From Acidobacteriota bacterium (GTDB lineage: Bacteria; Acidobacteriota; Blastocatellia; Chloracidobacteriales; Chloracidobacteriaceae): 60,807 nt of DNA. The first letter of the stretch is position 1. Every line of letters starts with the position of its first letter. The notes below the pieces were generated by a model. The model ran no database searches. It had not been told where the DNA came from and was given only the letters and a program-made list of their open reading frames with translations. The position numbers and the translations under genes were made by a program. The stretch spans positions 68,616 through 129,422 of the forward strand of contig JACQXX010000112.1 of the NCBI GenBank assembly GCA_016208495.1, read 5' to 3'. Shown here piece by piece: positions 24,949 through 34,197 of the stretch.

Positions 24949-25321
24949 GTACAAGTCCCCATAAAAGGGGGATGAAATTCGACCACTCGCTGGCAGAAAC
25001 ATTGGTTTTCGCCCGGATGGGCGCTGGAAAATAGCCGGTGGCAAGTGTCACTTTGGACACGCGGCCACCGGACAGAGCCGCCATCACGGGTTCGCGCCCG
25101 GATGGGCGCTGGAACAGGAGTCGTGAGCCAGAAGCCGAAAATTCGACGAAAACCGGGACCCAAACCAGCTTCCAGCGCCCATCCGGGCGCAAACCACTGC
25201 GGACCGACGATCCGGTGGTGTGCCCAAAGCGGCAAACCACCGGCTATTGTCCGGCGCCCATCCGGGCGAAAGCCAATTCGGAGGAACCAAAATTCCATCC
25301 CCCATTTATGGGGACTTGTAC
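24949..25321. mobile_element. 373-bp MITE-like element, copy 2 (inverted)
   Basis: Same length as copy 1 and highly similar in reverse complement, about 90% or more by eye. Ends are GTACAAGTCCCCATAAA with direct TAA flanks (24946-24948 and 25322-25324). The four CGCCCGGATGGGCGC motifs are conserved in both copies. ORFs on both strands here are palindrome artefacts. The rest of the gap to 25485 is probably the leader of the GAF-kinase gene; no promoter is evident. Confidence 0.85.
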
Positions 25322-25485
25322 TAAGTACCAGGTACCAGGCCCTAAATTCGTCCGTGATGTCCTTTTGGTCTCTTCAACCTTAGGCTAGAATCAGGTCTCC
25401 CAAAATTTTTCGATCAGCAGCAGACAATCCTGCTCAACACTCTAGCTGATGGAACCAGTCATTTCCATTAAAACTTTGGCCCGCT

Positions 25486-27420
25486 ATGCACCAAACCCAC
25501 AATCCGCTCCATCTGGCTGCCCTGCTCGAAGCCGCGCGGTTGCTTCACGGGTCTCTTGATCCGGATGAATTGCTGCAGCGGCTGTTCCAGTTGGTGTTGG
25601 ATCATTTGTCAGTCGCCCGGGCTCTGGTCGCCCTGCAGGATACCGAAGGCACCATGCGGCTGGCTCAGGTCCAGGGGTTTCCGTACCTCAAACCTGGCGA
25701 TGAATTTGACCACCAGAAGCTCAGCCACACCACACTTTCATTTTACCCAATTGGTGGCGGGTTACAGCCCATTGGAGTTTTGGGCCTCGCTGAGCGAACC
25801 TACTCTCCAATTTTGGCCGATGAACAGGCATTTCTCACTCATCTGATTGAAATTGCTGGAAATGCCCTGACCAATGCCCGTACCTATCAGCGTGTACGGG
25901 CAACCCAACAGGGAATTCAGGAACGAAGGCAAAACTTGCAAACCATCCTCAACCTGCAGCGTGAACTTCAATCCCTGGGGGATCCAGAGGTCATTGCGCA
26001 TTTTCTGGTCACCACTCTGGCTGAGCGCTGGGCCGTGGCGAAATTTGCCTTCGCACTCTGGAAAACTGGTCATCCTGAAATCCGCGACGAACGCAGTGTG
26101 ACCTTCCCAGCCTCAAACCTGTTCACACAGTTTCCAGGCGATCTTCAATCAGCCATTCTCGTTGCCGACCTTCCAGAGAGCGACTTAAAAGCCACACTGA
26201 GTGCTCAAAAAGTCCAGCTTTTATTCACAATTTCCATTGATGACACACTGGTGGGAGCGATTATTTTTGGTCCCCGATTAAAGCACATCCTGTTTCAGCC
26301 CAATGATTTGGAATTTGGCACCGAACTCATTGCCCAGGCAGCCATTGCACTTGCCAATGCCTGGACAACGCGGGATACCATCCGTCAGCGGCAACTTGAA
26401 GCTTTTTTCAGCACCCAACAGAACAGCCAGCCAGGGTTTGAAATTCTGGGGAACTCACTTTCCGGATTGGTCATCAATGGCCAGTATGAGCTGGAGCAGC
26501 CACTGGCAGCCGGGAGTTCAAGCATTGTCTATCGAGCCACGCATATCAGTCTGAATCGCCCGGTTGCGGTCAAACTGCTTCGCCCACCGCTTCCAGCCAC
26601 AGCCCCCAACTTCCCCGACCAAACGCCGCTTGAAGCACTGGCGGCCCGCAATCTCAGCCATCCGAATGCCGTCACAATGATTGACCAGGGAATTTCTGAA
26701 ACCGGGTTTGCCTATCTGGTTATGGAACTCCTGGAAGGTCGCACTCTGGCCGAAGAACTCCGCCAACCAGGCAGCATCCCCGTTAAACGGGCGCTCACAC
26801 TGGCACTTCCGCTCTGCCACGTTCTGGCCGAAGCGCACCGGCGAGGGATTCTTCATCGGGATCTCAAACCGGATAACATTTTTCTGGTTACCTCAGGCAC
26901 GCAGGAAACAATCAAAGTCATTGACTTTGGGCACGCCAAACTCCTTGATCCACAACGAGTTGAGCCACCACCAGCCGCCTTGTTTTCAGGTTTGATGATT
27001 GGCAATCCAACCTATTTGGCCCCAGAACGGCTTCAAAATCAGTCGTATGATACGCCATCCGATATTTACAGCCTGGGTGTGATTCTCTATGAAATGCTGT
27101 GTGGACAGCCGCCTTTCACCGCCAGTGATGGGAACCCGTTGACGATTGCGCTGGCGCACCTCACCACGCCCCCACCATCGCCTCAGGAACTCAACCCGGC
27201 ACTGTCGCCACAAATTGAACGACTGCTGCTGCAGGCGCTCGACAAGTCCCCAGCCCGACGACCAACGGCTGAAAACTTTGCCCAGGCACTGTTGCATGCC
27301 CTGGCTGACCTTGAACCCAAACCCAAACCGAATGTGGTGAAATTGCCTCCACCACCGCCGGAAGAGAAAAAACCATTTTCCTTCAGCCTCAAGCCGCTGT
27401 TGCGGCGATTTAAGTATTGA
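25486..27420 (+). CDS. GAF-domain Ser/Thr protein kinase
   Basis: 644 aa cytoplasmic sensor kinase. The first 300 residues appear to be two GAF-like sensory modules (about 1-145 and 165-300) joined by a coiled segment rich in Gln/Arg. The Hanks kinase spans about 325-600: ATP-site Lys in AVKLL, HRDLKPDN (near 456), DFG as IDFGHAK, and the APE-like APERL. The glycine loop is AAGSSSIVY, lacking the usual GxGxxG, which may weaken ATP binding. The ligand of the GAF part is unknown. The C-terminus is Pro/Lys-rich and ends in a basic stretch without a membrane helix. No Shine-Dalgarno is visible. Confidence 0.9.
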   Translation: MHQTHNPLHLAALLEAARLLHGSLDPDELLQRLFQLVLDHLSVARALVALQDTEGTMRLAQVQGFPYLKPGDEFDHQKLSHTTLSFYPIGGGLQPIGVLGLAERTYSPILADEQAFLTHLIEIAGNALTNARTYQRVRATQQGIQERRQNLQTILNLQRELQSLGDPEVIAHFLVTTLAERWAVAKFAFALWKTGHPEIRDERSVTFPASNLFTQFPGDLQSAILVADLPESDLKATLSAQKVQLLFTISIDDTLVGAIIFGPRLKHILFQPNDLEFGTELIAQAAIALANAWTTRDTIRQRQLEAFFSTQQNSQPGFEILGNSLSGLVINGQYELEQPLAAGSSSIVYRATHISLNRPVAVKLLRPPLPATAPNFPDQTPLEALAARNLSHPNAVTMIDQGISETGFAYLVMELLEGRTLAEELRQPGSIPVKRALTLALPLCHVLAEAHRRGILHRDLKPDNIFLVTSGTQETIKVIDFGHAKLLDPQRVEPPPAALFSGLMIGNPTYLAPERLQNQSYDTPSDIYSLGVILYEMLCGQPPFTASDGNPLTIALAHLTTPPPSPQELNPALSPQIERLLLQALDKSPARRPTAENFAQALLHALADLEPKPKPNVVKLPPPPPEEKKPFSFSLKPLLRRFKY

Positions 27421-27570
27421 ATTGGGTTCAGGGTTCGGGGTTCAGGGTTCAGGGTTTGAGGCGATGAAATGACTTGATCCCACTCAAGATGAGGACTGGG
27501 GAACCGGCAGGTACCGCTCAAGGTGGAGTATCTTGCGCTGAACCCTGAACCCTGAACCCTGAACCCTCAT
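27421..27570. repeat. TTCAGGG-bounded intergenic element, copy 2
   Basis: GGGTTCA units (27424-27457) and TGAACCC units (27539-27567) flank a core clearly related to copies 1 and 3, including GACTGGGGAAC and GGTACC blocks. Same orientation as copy 1. It directly follows the GAF-kinase stop. Confidence 0.85.
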
Positions 27571-27598
27571 TGGTATTCCCCTAAGGAGATTTTTCACG

Positions 27599-29029
27599 AT
27601 GTCAAGTTACCTACCAGGTGCGGCCCGCACCTCTTCCACCAGCCCACGTCACGGGTTGAACTCGTTGGGAACAACCGGGTTATGGTGTCATCCGCTCGGC
27701 TTTGGATGCTACCGGGTTGATATTGACAACCCAACCCACGAAGCCGCCCTGCGGCACTACCTGACGGCTGGTGGAAACCTGATTGATACCAGTGCCAACT
27801 ACACGGACGGCGGTGCCGAGCGCACCATCGGACGGGTGTTGAAGGACTTCAACCGTGACGAAGTGATCGTTGTCACCAAAGGCGGGTACATTCAGGGCGA
27901 AAATATGGCGCTCGCTCAAAAACAGACCTTTCCTGAAGTCGTCAAGTATGGACCGGGTCTGTGGCACTGTATCCACCCGGAATTTCTCAAAACCCAGATT
28001 GAGCGCAGTCGTCAGCGGATGGAACTTGAAACGATTGATGTCTTTCTGCTGCACAATCCCGAATATTTTTTGAATTATCAGGCCAAACACGGCGGAGCGT
28101 CGGAAGCAGATCGGACGGAATTCTATCGCCGCGTGCGGGAAGCCTTCGCTTTTCTCGAAACCGAAGTCGAAGCCGGAAGACTGCGGCACTATGGCATTTC
28201 GTCCAACAATTACCCGCTCCCGCTTGAAGATCCAACCCATACCAGCATTGCTCGTTGTCTTGAACAGGCCAACGCCGTATCAGCCACCCATCATTTCCGG
28301 GTGGTCCAGTTTCCGCTCAACCTGTTTGAACCGGGTGTGGCAATACACCCAAGCAATCAGGGACTGACCCCGCTTGAATTTTGTCGCCAACACGGGATTG
28401 GAACACTCGCCAATCGTCCACTCAACGCCTTTGCCAACAACCAGTTAATTCGACTGGCTGATTTTGTGCCTCCCGGACAAAAAGCACCCGGACCTGAACA
28501 CCTCGACACGATTCTCAAACCACTGGCTGACCACGAACTCGAACTCCACATGGCTTTTCGGGTGCCGTTGATGCATGAAGATGGCATTGCCGATCACATC
28601 AAGGAACTGGCACTGCAGGTTTCTTCCGAAGGTGTCTGGGAACAGGTGGTTGGACGATATGTGATTTATCCGATTCGTGAATGGCTCATGGAAACATCCC
28701 AGAAAATGCACAAGCAGCCAGCGATCTTTGATAAATGGCAAAACCGATTTGTAGATCTGATCAACCCGGCGCTCCAGGAAGTGGTGCGCTACATTGCCTG
28801 CCAGAGCCAGCCGCAGTCGGATGCCGTCCGTGAACAACTCTATGAACACGGCTATCCGAAAGGAAATTTGACCTTGAGCCAGATGTCACTTTCAGTGCTG
28901 ACCAGCCTTCCAGGACTCAGTTGCACCTTGCTCGGGATGCGCCGACCGGAATATGTGGCAGATGCGCTGCCTGTAACTGAGATTCCACAAGTTGACGGTC
29001 TGACCATTTTGCAAAGCTTGTATGAATGA
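27599..29029 (+). CDS. Aldo/keto reductase family protein
   Basis: 476 aa TIM-barrel oxidoreductase, longer than the usual 300-350 aa because of a C-terminal helical extension (about 300-440). AKR signatures are visible: the GCYRVD start of the barrel, LIDTSANYTDGGAE with the catalytic Asp/Tyr region, TKGG (Lys) and LLHNPEY in place of the common LHxPD. NADPH-dependent carbonyl reduction is the family reaction; substrate unknown. Start ATG at 27599 is preceded by AAGGAG at about 11 nt. The preceding gap is the TTCAGGG element. Confidence 0.88.
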   Translation: MSSYLPGAARTSSTSPRHGLNSLGTTGLWCHPLGFGCYRVDIDNPTHEAALRHYLTAGGNLIDTSANYTDGGAERTIGRVLKDFNRDEVIVVTKGGYIQGENMALAQKQTFPEVVKYGPGLWHCIHPEFLKTQIERSRQRMELETIDVFLLHNPEYFLNYQAKHGGASEADRTEFYRRVREAFAFLETEVEAGRLRHYGISSNNYPLPLEDPTHTSIARCLEQANAVSATHHFRVVQFPLNLFEPGVAIHPSNQGLTPLEFCRQHGIGTLANRPLNAFANNQLIRLADFVPPGQKAPGPEHLDTILKPLADHELELHMAFRVPLMHEDGIADHIKELALQVSSEGVWEQVVGRYVIYPIREWLMETSQKMHKQPAIFDKWQNRFVDLINPALQEVVRYIACQSQPQSDAVREQLYEHGYPKGNLTLSQMSLSVLTSLPGLSCTLLGMRRPEYVADALPVTEIPQVDGLTILQSLYE

Positions 29030-29035
29030 AGAAAG

Positions 29036-29349
29036 TGATTAGTGGTTAGTTTTGGTTCTTGGATTTCATCTCGGAGGGATGATGCAAGGTTAGCCGGTGG
29101 TCAGCGTCGCTTTGGACGCGCCACCACCGGATGCGGGTCATCTCCAATCCAAATTTCCCCGCCCGGCCCGCCGCCTACGGCGGCGGGCCGGGCGGGAGTG
29201 AGGGGGCAACGTTTTCCCAGGGTTAAAACCCTGGGCTACGAGCCTGCCACCCGCTTCGTGGGTTCAAATCCGCTCATTTTTTCAACTCCTAACTGGCTTC
29301 ACTAACCACTAGCCACTAACCACTAACCACTAACCACTTGTTCTTCATT
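29036..29349. repeat. TTAGTGG inverted arrays around a palindromic element
   Basis: TTAGTGG units (29036-29056) and complementary CCACTAA units (29300-29338) bracket GC-rich sequence. It contains a perfect 18-bp-arm hairpin with TAC loop (29158-29175/29179-29196). Blocks CCCTGGGCTACGAGCC and CACCCGCTTCG relate it to the element at 4164-4415. The rest of the gap to 29674 holds a 77-codon minus frame at 29345-29578 that I do not accept as a gene. Confidence 0.75.
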
Positions 29350-29674
29350 CTGACAAAATCTCGACAGTGGCCTGGATTCTGACTTCCTCAATCATATCAG
29401 CAAGATACAGCCGTTCACGGCAAGCTCTTGCAGCGTGTGATGGGCTTGGGTATTCTTGCGCGTTTCTTACACATTCTCGGGCCTGGAGTTGAGGGCTTGG
29501 GGCCTGGGGAAATACAAATCTTTCAATCAATTCGCCGTTTTTCAACCGTTGTTGGTGATTTAAAACCGGCAGTACCACCTTGTGGATTCGGCTCTCCCCC
29601 CTGCCTTATTGCGGCACGGTAGTTGCCTATTCAACAGACAGTCACCCAACTTTCAGACCAGGACATTGCATTCC

Positions 29675-30802
29675 ATGACCACTTCAAGCTTCCCCCCACA
29701 TCTCAAGTGCGTTGCCATTGGCGGCGGCACTGGCCTTTCCACGCTGCTGAAAGGATTAAAACATTATGTGTTATCTGATGGGGAGCAAACGGCAGCCCGG
29801 TCGCATATTCTTGATTCCTTGACGGCGGTGGTCACGGTAACCGATGACGGAGGAAGCTCGGGGCGACTCCGCGAAGAATTCCAAATCCTCCCACCGGGCG
29901 ACATCCGCAACTGTCTGGTGGCACTGTCTGAGGATGAATACCTGCTCTCACAACTGTTTCAGTATCGCTTTCCAGGTGAAGGCAACATCCGGGGGCACAG
30001 CTTCGGCAATCTTTTTCTGACGGCCCTGACCGGGGTCACCGGCGATTTTGTCAAAGCTGTCAAATTGACCAGCGAAGTCCTGGCAATTCGTGGAAATATC
30101 GTCCCGTCAACCACCTCAGATGTCTCGCTGGTGGCCGAACTCGAAGATGGACGCATCATCCATGGCGAAAGCAAAATCACAGCGGCTGGTGGACGGGTTC
30201 GCCATATTCGGCTGGAACCTGAAACCTGTCAGCCATTGCCGGAAACCCTCGACGCCATCCGAACCGCCGACATCATTACCCTGGGCCCTGGGTCGCTGTT
30301 TACCAGCATTATTCCAAACCTTCTGGTCCACGGTGTTGCTGAAGCCATTGCCCAGTCCAAAGCCCTGAAAGTCTATATTTGCAACATTATGACCCAGCCG
30401 GGTGAAACCGATCATTTTTCGGTCAGTAACCATATTGAATGGCTGTTGCGCTACATACCCGCCGGGTCACTTGATGTGGTCCTGGTCAATAACACTCTGG
30501 TGTCCCCTGATGTCGCAGCCAAATACCACGAAGAAGGTGCGCAGCCAATTTACCTCAGGATGGCTTCCGACCTGAGAAATGGGAAATCCGGCCCGGCACT
30601 CCTCTCAGTGGCCGGCTCTGAAACAACCTCTACTTCGATCACAGTTTGCGGAAAACGAATTCCGGTACTGGCCTCCGACCTGCTTGAACAAAGCGAACTG
30701 GCTCGGCACTGCCCAACTAAACTGGCTCAGGCCGTCTTCACCGTTTATCAACAGGCGATGTCCCAACGGCGGAAAGCCCGAACGCTGAAAGTGACAAGAT
30801 GA
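29675..30802 (+). CDS. yvcK: YvcK/CofD-like gluconeogenesis factor
   Basis: 375 aa from ATG 29675; the frame upstream has no homology-like content. The signature GGGTGLSTLLKGLK near the start binds nucleotide sugar, and DDGGSSGRLR and GPGSLFTSIIPNLLV are diagnostic of the family. In Bacillus, YvcK binds UDP-GlcNAc and is needed for growth on gluconeogenic carbon and for cell-wall balance. Here it lies directly before glmU, which makes UDP-GlcNAc, fitting a cell-wall precursor module. The C-terminal KVTR and the TGA stop are formed by the first GTGACAAG units of the following array. Confidence 0.94.
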   Translation: MTTSSFPPHLKCVAIGGGTGLSTLLKGLKHYVLSDGEQTAARSHILDSLTAVVTVTDDGGSSGRLREEFQILPPGDIRNCLVALSEDEYLLSQLFQYRFPGEGNIRGHSFGNLFLTALTGVTGDFVKAVKLTSEVLAIRGNIVPSTTSDVSLVAELEDGRIIHGESKITAAGGRVRHIRLEPETCQPLPETLDAIRTADIITLGPGSLFTSIIPNLLVHGVAEAIAQSKALKVYICNIMTQPGETDHFSVSNHIEWLLRYIPAGSLDVVLVNNTLVSPDVAAKYHEEGAQPIYLRMASDLRNGKSGPALLSVAGSETTSTSITVCGKRIPVLASDLLEQSELARHCPTKLAQAVFTVYQQAMSQRRKARTLKVTR

Positions 30803-31069
30803 CAAAGTGACTGGGTGACAAGGTGACTGGTGACTGGGTGACTGGGTGACAAAGTGACAAGGTGACAAAATCCTTATGAATAGTGAATGAATCACCTTTG
30901 TCAAAAAGTCACCTTGTCACCTTGTCAAAAAGTCACCCTGTCAAAAAGTCACCTTGTCAAAAAGTCACCTTGTCAAAAAGTCACCCTGTCAAAAGGTCAC
31001 TTGTCACCTTGTCAAAAAGTCACCCTGTCACTTTGTCAAAAAGTCACCTTGTCAAAAAATCACTTTGCC
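30787..31069. repeat. GTGACAAG inverted arrays between yvcK and glmU
   Basis: GTGACAAG/GTGACTGG units (30787-30869) are followed by a spacer and about 170 bp of complementary units, many in the 16-bp form GTCACCTTGTCAAAAA (30895-31069). The spacer region 30861-30896 is an exact inverted copy of 14830-14865. The array starts inside yvcK and ends 3 nt before the glmU ATG. Confidence 0.9.
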
Positions 31070-31072
31070 ACT

Positions 31073-32503
31073 ATGCACTCTCCACACATTCTCATTATGG
31101 CGGCTGGACTTGGAACCCGGATGAAATCCCGTCGGGCCAAGGTCCTGCACCAACTCGCTGGACGCAGCCTCCTGGGCCACGTCTGCCACACAGCGATTGA
31201 TCTTTCTCCAGCTCAACTTATCCTGATTGTCGGACATCAGGCCGAAGCGGTCGAAGCCAAAATCCGCCAGGAACTTCAGCAATTTGCACCTGATATCGAG
31301 CAAAAAACAAAACTGGAATTTGTGCTGCAAACAGAGCAGCGTGGCACCGGGCATGCCGTACAGATGGCCGAAGCCGTGCTTTCTGGTCAGAACGGAACGG
31401 TACTGGTTTTGTCAGGCGATGTGCCGCTGGTCCGCCCTGGCACGCTCAGGCGACTGCTTGAGGTTCACACTGAAAACAACTTTGCGGCGACGGTACTCAC
31501 CACGGATATTCCCGACCCGACCGGATATGGCCGAATTCTGCGCGAAGCTGATGGCACCTTCAGTCGCATCGTGGAACACCGTGATGCCACCCCGCAGCAA
31601 CGAACTATTCCTGAAATCAATTCCGGCATTTATGCCTTTGAAATCAATCTGTTACTCCCAGCTCTGGCTCGATTGTCACCAGCCAATGCACAGGGTGAAT
31701 ATTATCTGACTGATGTCCTGGGTCTGCTCAAATCTGACGGACATCGGGTTGGGATTGTGCTGCATTCACCGCCCGAAGAAGTGCTTGGCATCAATTCCCG
31801 AATTGAACTGGCCGAAACCGGCGCCCGACTTCGCCAGGAAACGCTCCGCCACCTGATGCGCCGGGGTGTCACGATTGTGGACCCGGCCAGTACGTTCATT
31901 GATGCCGATGCCCAAATTGGAATGGATACCGTCATTTACCCAAATGTCACGATTGAGGGCCCGACCATCATCGGTGAAGAATGCGTGATCAATCCTGGTG
32001 CCCGGCTGGTCAACGCCAGATTGGGAAACAGGGTGACCGTTCGCGATTATTCGCTGGTCTTTGACAGCACACTGGAAGACAACACGTCCGTTGGCCCCTT
32101 TGCGCATTTACGGATGGGTGCCCATATGGCATCCAATGCCGTGGTTGGAAACTTCGTCGAAGTGAAAAAATCAACATTGGGTCCGGGCAGTAAAGCCATG
32201 CATTTAACCTACTTAGGTGATGCCACGATTGGAAGCAAGGTAAATATTGGTGCCGGAACCGTTACCTGTAACTATGATGGCAAGAACAAACACGCCACCA
32301 TCATTGAAGATGGCGTGAAAATTGGAAGTGATACCATGCTCGTTGCCCCCGTCCGAGTCGGAAAGAACTCAGTCACCGGAGCTGGCTCGGTCGTAACGCG
32401 GGATATTCCGGATCACAGCCTCGCTGCTGGCGTACCAGCGACGGTGAAAAAAACATTCCCCTCTGATCCGCTCGCAGGTGAACACTCTCAGACAAAGGAT
32501 TGA
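31073..32503 (+). CDS. glmU: Bifunctional GlcNAc-1-P uridyltransferase / GlcN-1-P acetyltransferase
   Basis: 476 aa enzyme making UDP-GlcNAc for peptidoglycan and LPS. The N-terminal uridyltransferase has LIMAAGLGTRMKS with a following Lys, and GDVPL in the middle. From about residue 255 the left-handed beta-helix acetyltransferase follows, with hexapeptide repeats and the NFVEVKKS, LTYLGDA and NIGAGTVTCNYDG blocks conserved. Start at ATG 31073 is preferred because the upstream frame is array-derived. The array leaves no room for a normal Shine-Dalgarno, so initiation may be unusual. The next gene starts 5 nt after the stop, so they are probably one transcript. Confidence 0.96.
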   Translation: MHSPHILIMAAGLGTRMKSRRAKVLHQLAGRSLLGHVCHTAIDLSPAQLILIVGHQAEAVEAKIRQELQQFAPDIEQKTKLEFVLQTEQRGTGHAVQMAEAVLSGQNGTVLVLSGDVPLVRPGTLRRLLEVHTENNFAATVLTTDIPDPTGYGRILREADGTFSRIVEHRDATPQQRTIPEINSGIYAFEINLLLPALARLSPANAQGEYYLTDVLGLLKSDGHRVGIVLHSPPEEVLGINSRIELAETGARLRQETLRHLMRRGVTIVDPASTFIDADAQIGMDTVIYPNVTIEGPTIIGEECVINPGARLVNARLGNRVTVRDYSLVFDSTLEDNTSVGPFAHLRMGAHMASNAVVGNFVEVKKSTLGPGSKAMHLTYLGDATIGSKVNIGAGTVTCNYDGKNKHATIIEDGVKIGSDTMLVAPVRVGKNSVTGAGSVVTRDIPDHSLAAGVPATVKKTFPSDPLAGEHSQTKD

Positions 32504-32508
32504 TTTTT

Positions 32509-34032
32509 ATGCGCAGGTACAACTCGTTTGTACAGTCAAAGCTTATGTCGGCAGAAGATGTGGCGGCACAACTTCCAGCCAAAAGCACGATTGGCACGAG
32601 TGGTTTTACCACTGCCTATCCCAAACTGATTCCTGGCGCTTTTGCCAAACGCATTGAAGAAGAATCAAAAGCCGGTAAGGAATTTTCATTCAATCTCTAT
32701 ACAGGTGCCTCCACCGGTGAAATGATGGATGGGGTTTTGGCGCGCACTGGCGCCATGAAAAAACGACTTCCCTTCCAATCCACACCGGACGTTCGAGATC
32801 GAGTCAACCATGGGGACATTGAATTTCTCGACATGCACCTCAGCCACGTTCCGCTCTATATCGAGCACGGTTTTCTGGAACCGATTGATGTGGCGATCAT
32901 CGAAGCCGTGGATGTGACCGAAGATGGTCGCATTTACCTCACCACGTCATCCGGGATGAGTCCGACCTTCATTCACTATGCCTGGAAGGTCTATATCGAA
33001 CTCAACGAACACCATCCGCTTGAACTCAAAGGATTTCACGACATCTACATGCCGGAACTTCCGCCACACGGCAGGCCGATCCACATCACCAATGTGGATG
33101 ACCGGATCGGGGTGCCCTATGTGTATTGCCCGCCTGAAAAAATAGCCGGCATCGTCCTCACCAACACCCCTGACGAACAGCACGACTTTAAACCGGCGGA
33201 TGAAACCTGCATTCGAATTGCCAACCACGTGCTTGAATTTCTGCAACACGAAATTCGCAAGGGCCGCATTCCCAAATCTCACCTTCCCTTCCAGTCCGGA
33301 GTTGGAAACGTGGCCAACGCCGTGCTGGCCCAGATGGCCCGCAGCAAACATATTTCCCGGATTCAGATGTACACTGAGGTAATTCAGGATTCGATTTTTG
33401 ATTTGCTGGATGCCGAAAAACTGGATTGTGCTTCAACCTGTGCGCTGACCTTCTCGCGGGCGGGCGAAGAGCGCTTTTATCGTGAAATCAACGAGTTGCG
33501 GCAAAAATTCATCATCCGCCCGCAGGAAATCTCAAACAACCCGGAAGTCATCCGCCGCATGGGCATCATTTCGATGAATACGGCCCTTGAAGTTGATATT
33601 TTCGGCAACGTCAATTCCACCCACGTCATGGGCAGCAAAATGATGAATGGGATTGGTGGCAGCGGCGATTTTACCCGTAACGCCTACATCTCGATCTTTA
33701 TGACTCCATCGGTGGCCAAACGCGGTGCGATTTCAGCCTTTGTGCCAATGGTGTCGCATACGGATCACACCGAACATTCGACCCAAATCATTGTGTCCGA
33801 ACAAGGTCTGGCCGATTTACGCGGGCTGGCTCCATATCGGCGGGCCCAAACCATCATTGACAAGTGTGTTCACCCGGACTATCGCGACGAACTGCGTGAC
33901 TACCTCGAACTCGCCCGCCGCAATGCCCCCGGAAAACACACCCCACTCGACCTCAGACATGCCTTTGACTGGCACATCCGGTTGATGGAAACCGGGACGA
34001 TGAAGCCGCCGAAGCAGGCACAGAGCGAGTAG
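32509..34032 (+). CDS. Acetyl-CoA hydrolase / succinyl-CoA:acetate CoA-transferase family
   Basis: 507 aa class I CoA-transferase-type protein. Family blocks include GTSGFTTAYPK near the start, FQSGVGNVANAV, MYTEVIQDS (carrying the Glu that forms the CoA thioester in AarC-type enzymes) and GSGDFTRNAYIS. Members either hydrolyse acetyl-CoA or exchange CoA between succinate and acetate; the Glu-containing motif favours CoA transfer, but sequence alone does not decide. Start ATG 32509 has AAAGGA about 10 nt upstream, inside the glmU 3' end. Coupling with glmU is notable because both handle acetyl-CoA. Confidence 0.9.
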   Translation: MRRYNSFVQSKLMSAEDVAAQLPAKSTIGTSGFTTAYPKLIPGAFAKRIEEESKAGKEFSFNLYTGASTGEMMDGVLARTGAMKKRLPFQSTPDVRDRVNHGDIEFLDMHLSHVPLYIEHGFLEPIDVAIIEAVDVTEDGRIYLTTSSGMSPTFIHYAWKVYIELNEHHPLELKGFHDIYMPELPPHGRPIHITNVDDRIGVPYVYCPPEKIAGIVLTNTPDEQHDFKPADETCIRIANHVLEFLQHEIRKGRIPKSHLPFQSGVGNVANAVLAQMARSKHISRIQMYTEVIQDSIFDLLDAEKLDCASTCALTFSRAGEERFYREINELRQKFIIRPQEISNNPEVIRRMGIISMNTALEVDIFGNVNSTHVMGSKMMNGIGGSGDFTRNAYISIFMTPSVAKRGAISAFVPMVSHTDHTEHSTQIIVSEQGLADLRGLAPYRRAQTIIDKCVHPDYRDELRDYLELARRNAPGKHTPLDLRHAFDWHIRLMETGTMKPPKQAQSE

Positions 34033-34197
34033 TGAGTAGTGAGTAGCGAGTAGTCAGAAGAAGTTCTTCTTAGTTGAAGGGGTGAGAGAGTTGTCTTGGC
34101 AATTGAGGAATACTCAAAAGTTGAAGCGTAAATTTAAGTTGCGATGGATTGACTGCTCGCTATTCACTACTCGCTACTCACTACTCGCTACTCGCTC
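34026..34197. repeat. TAGTGAG/TAGCGAG inverted heptamer arrays
   Basis: GAGTAGT-type units at 34026-34056 overlap the end of the CoA-transferase gene. The complementary CTCGCTA units at 34156-34197 run into the stop of the convergent HAD gene (34188-34190). The spacer of about 100 bp has no ORF. Confidence 0.85.

Noticed and set aside
29345-29578. 77-codon minus-strand ORF with GTG start
   Set aside because: C-terminal part looks faintly protein-like, but no ribosome site, no recognisable family, and it overlaps the repeat-rich gap before yvcK; too weak to list.
30883-31070. Long open frame through the GTGACAAG arrays before glmU
   Set aside because: Periodic peptide (KSHLVKKSPCQ-like) from tandem repeats; the homologous GlmU start is ATG 31073. 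The same holds for frames at 43611-43950, 48793-49029 and 48855-49025.
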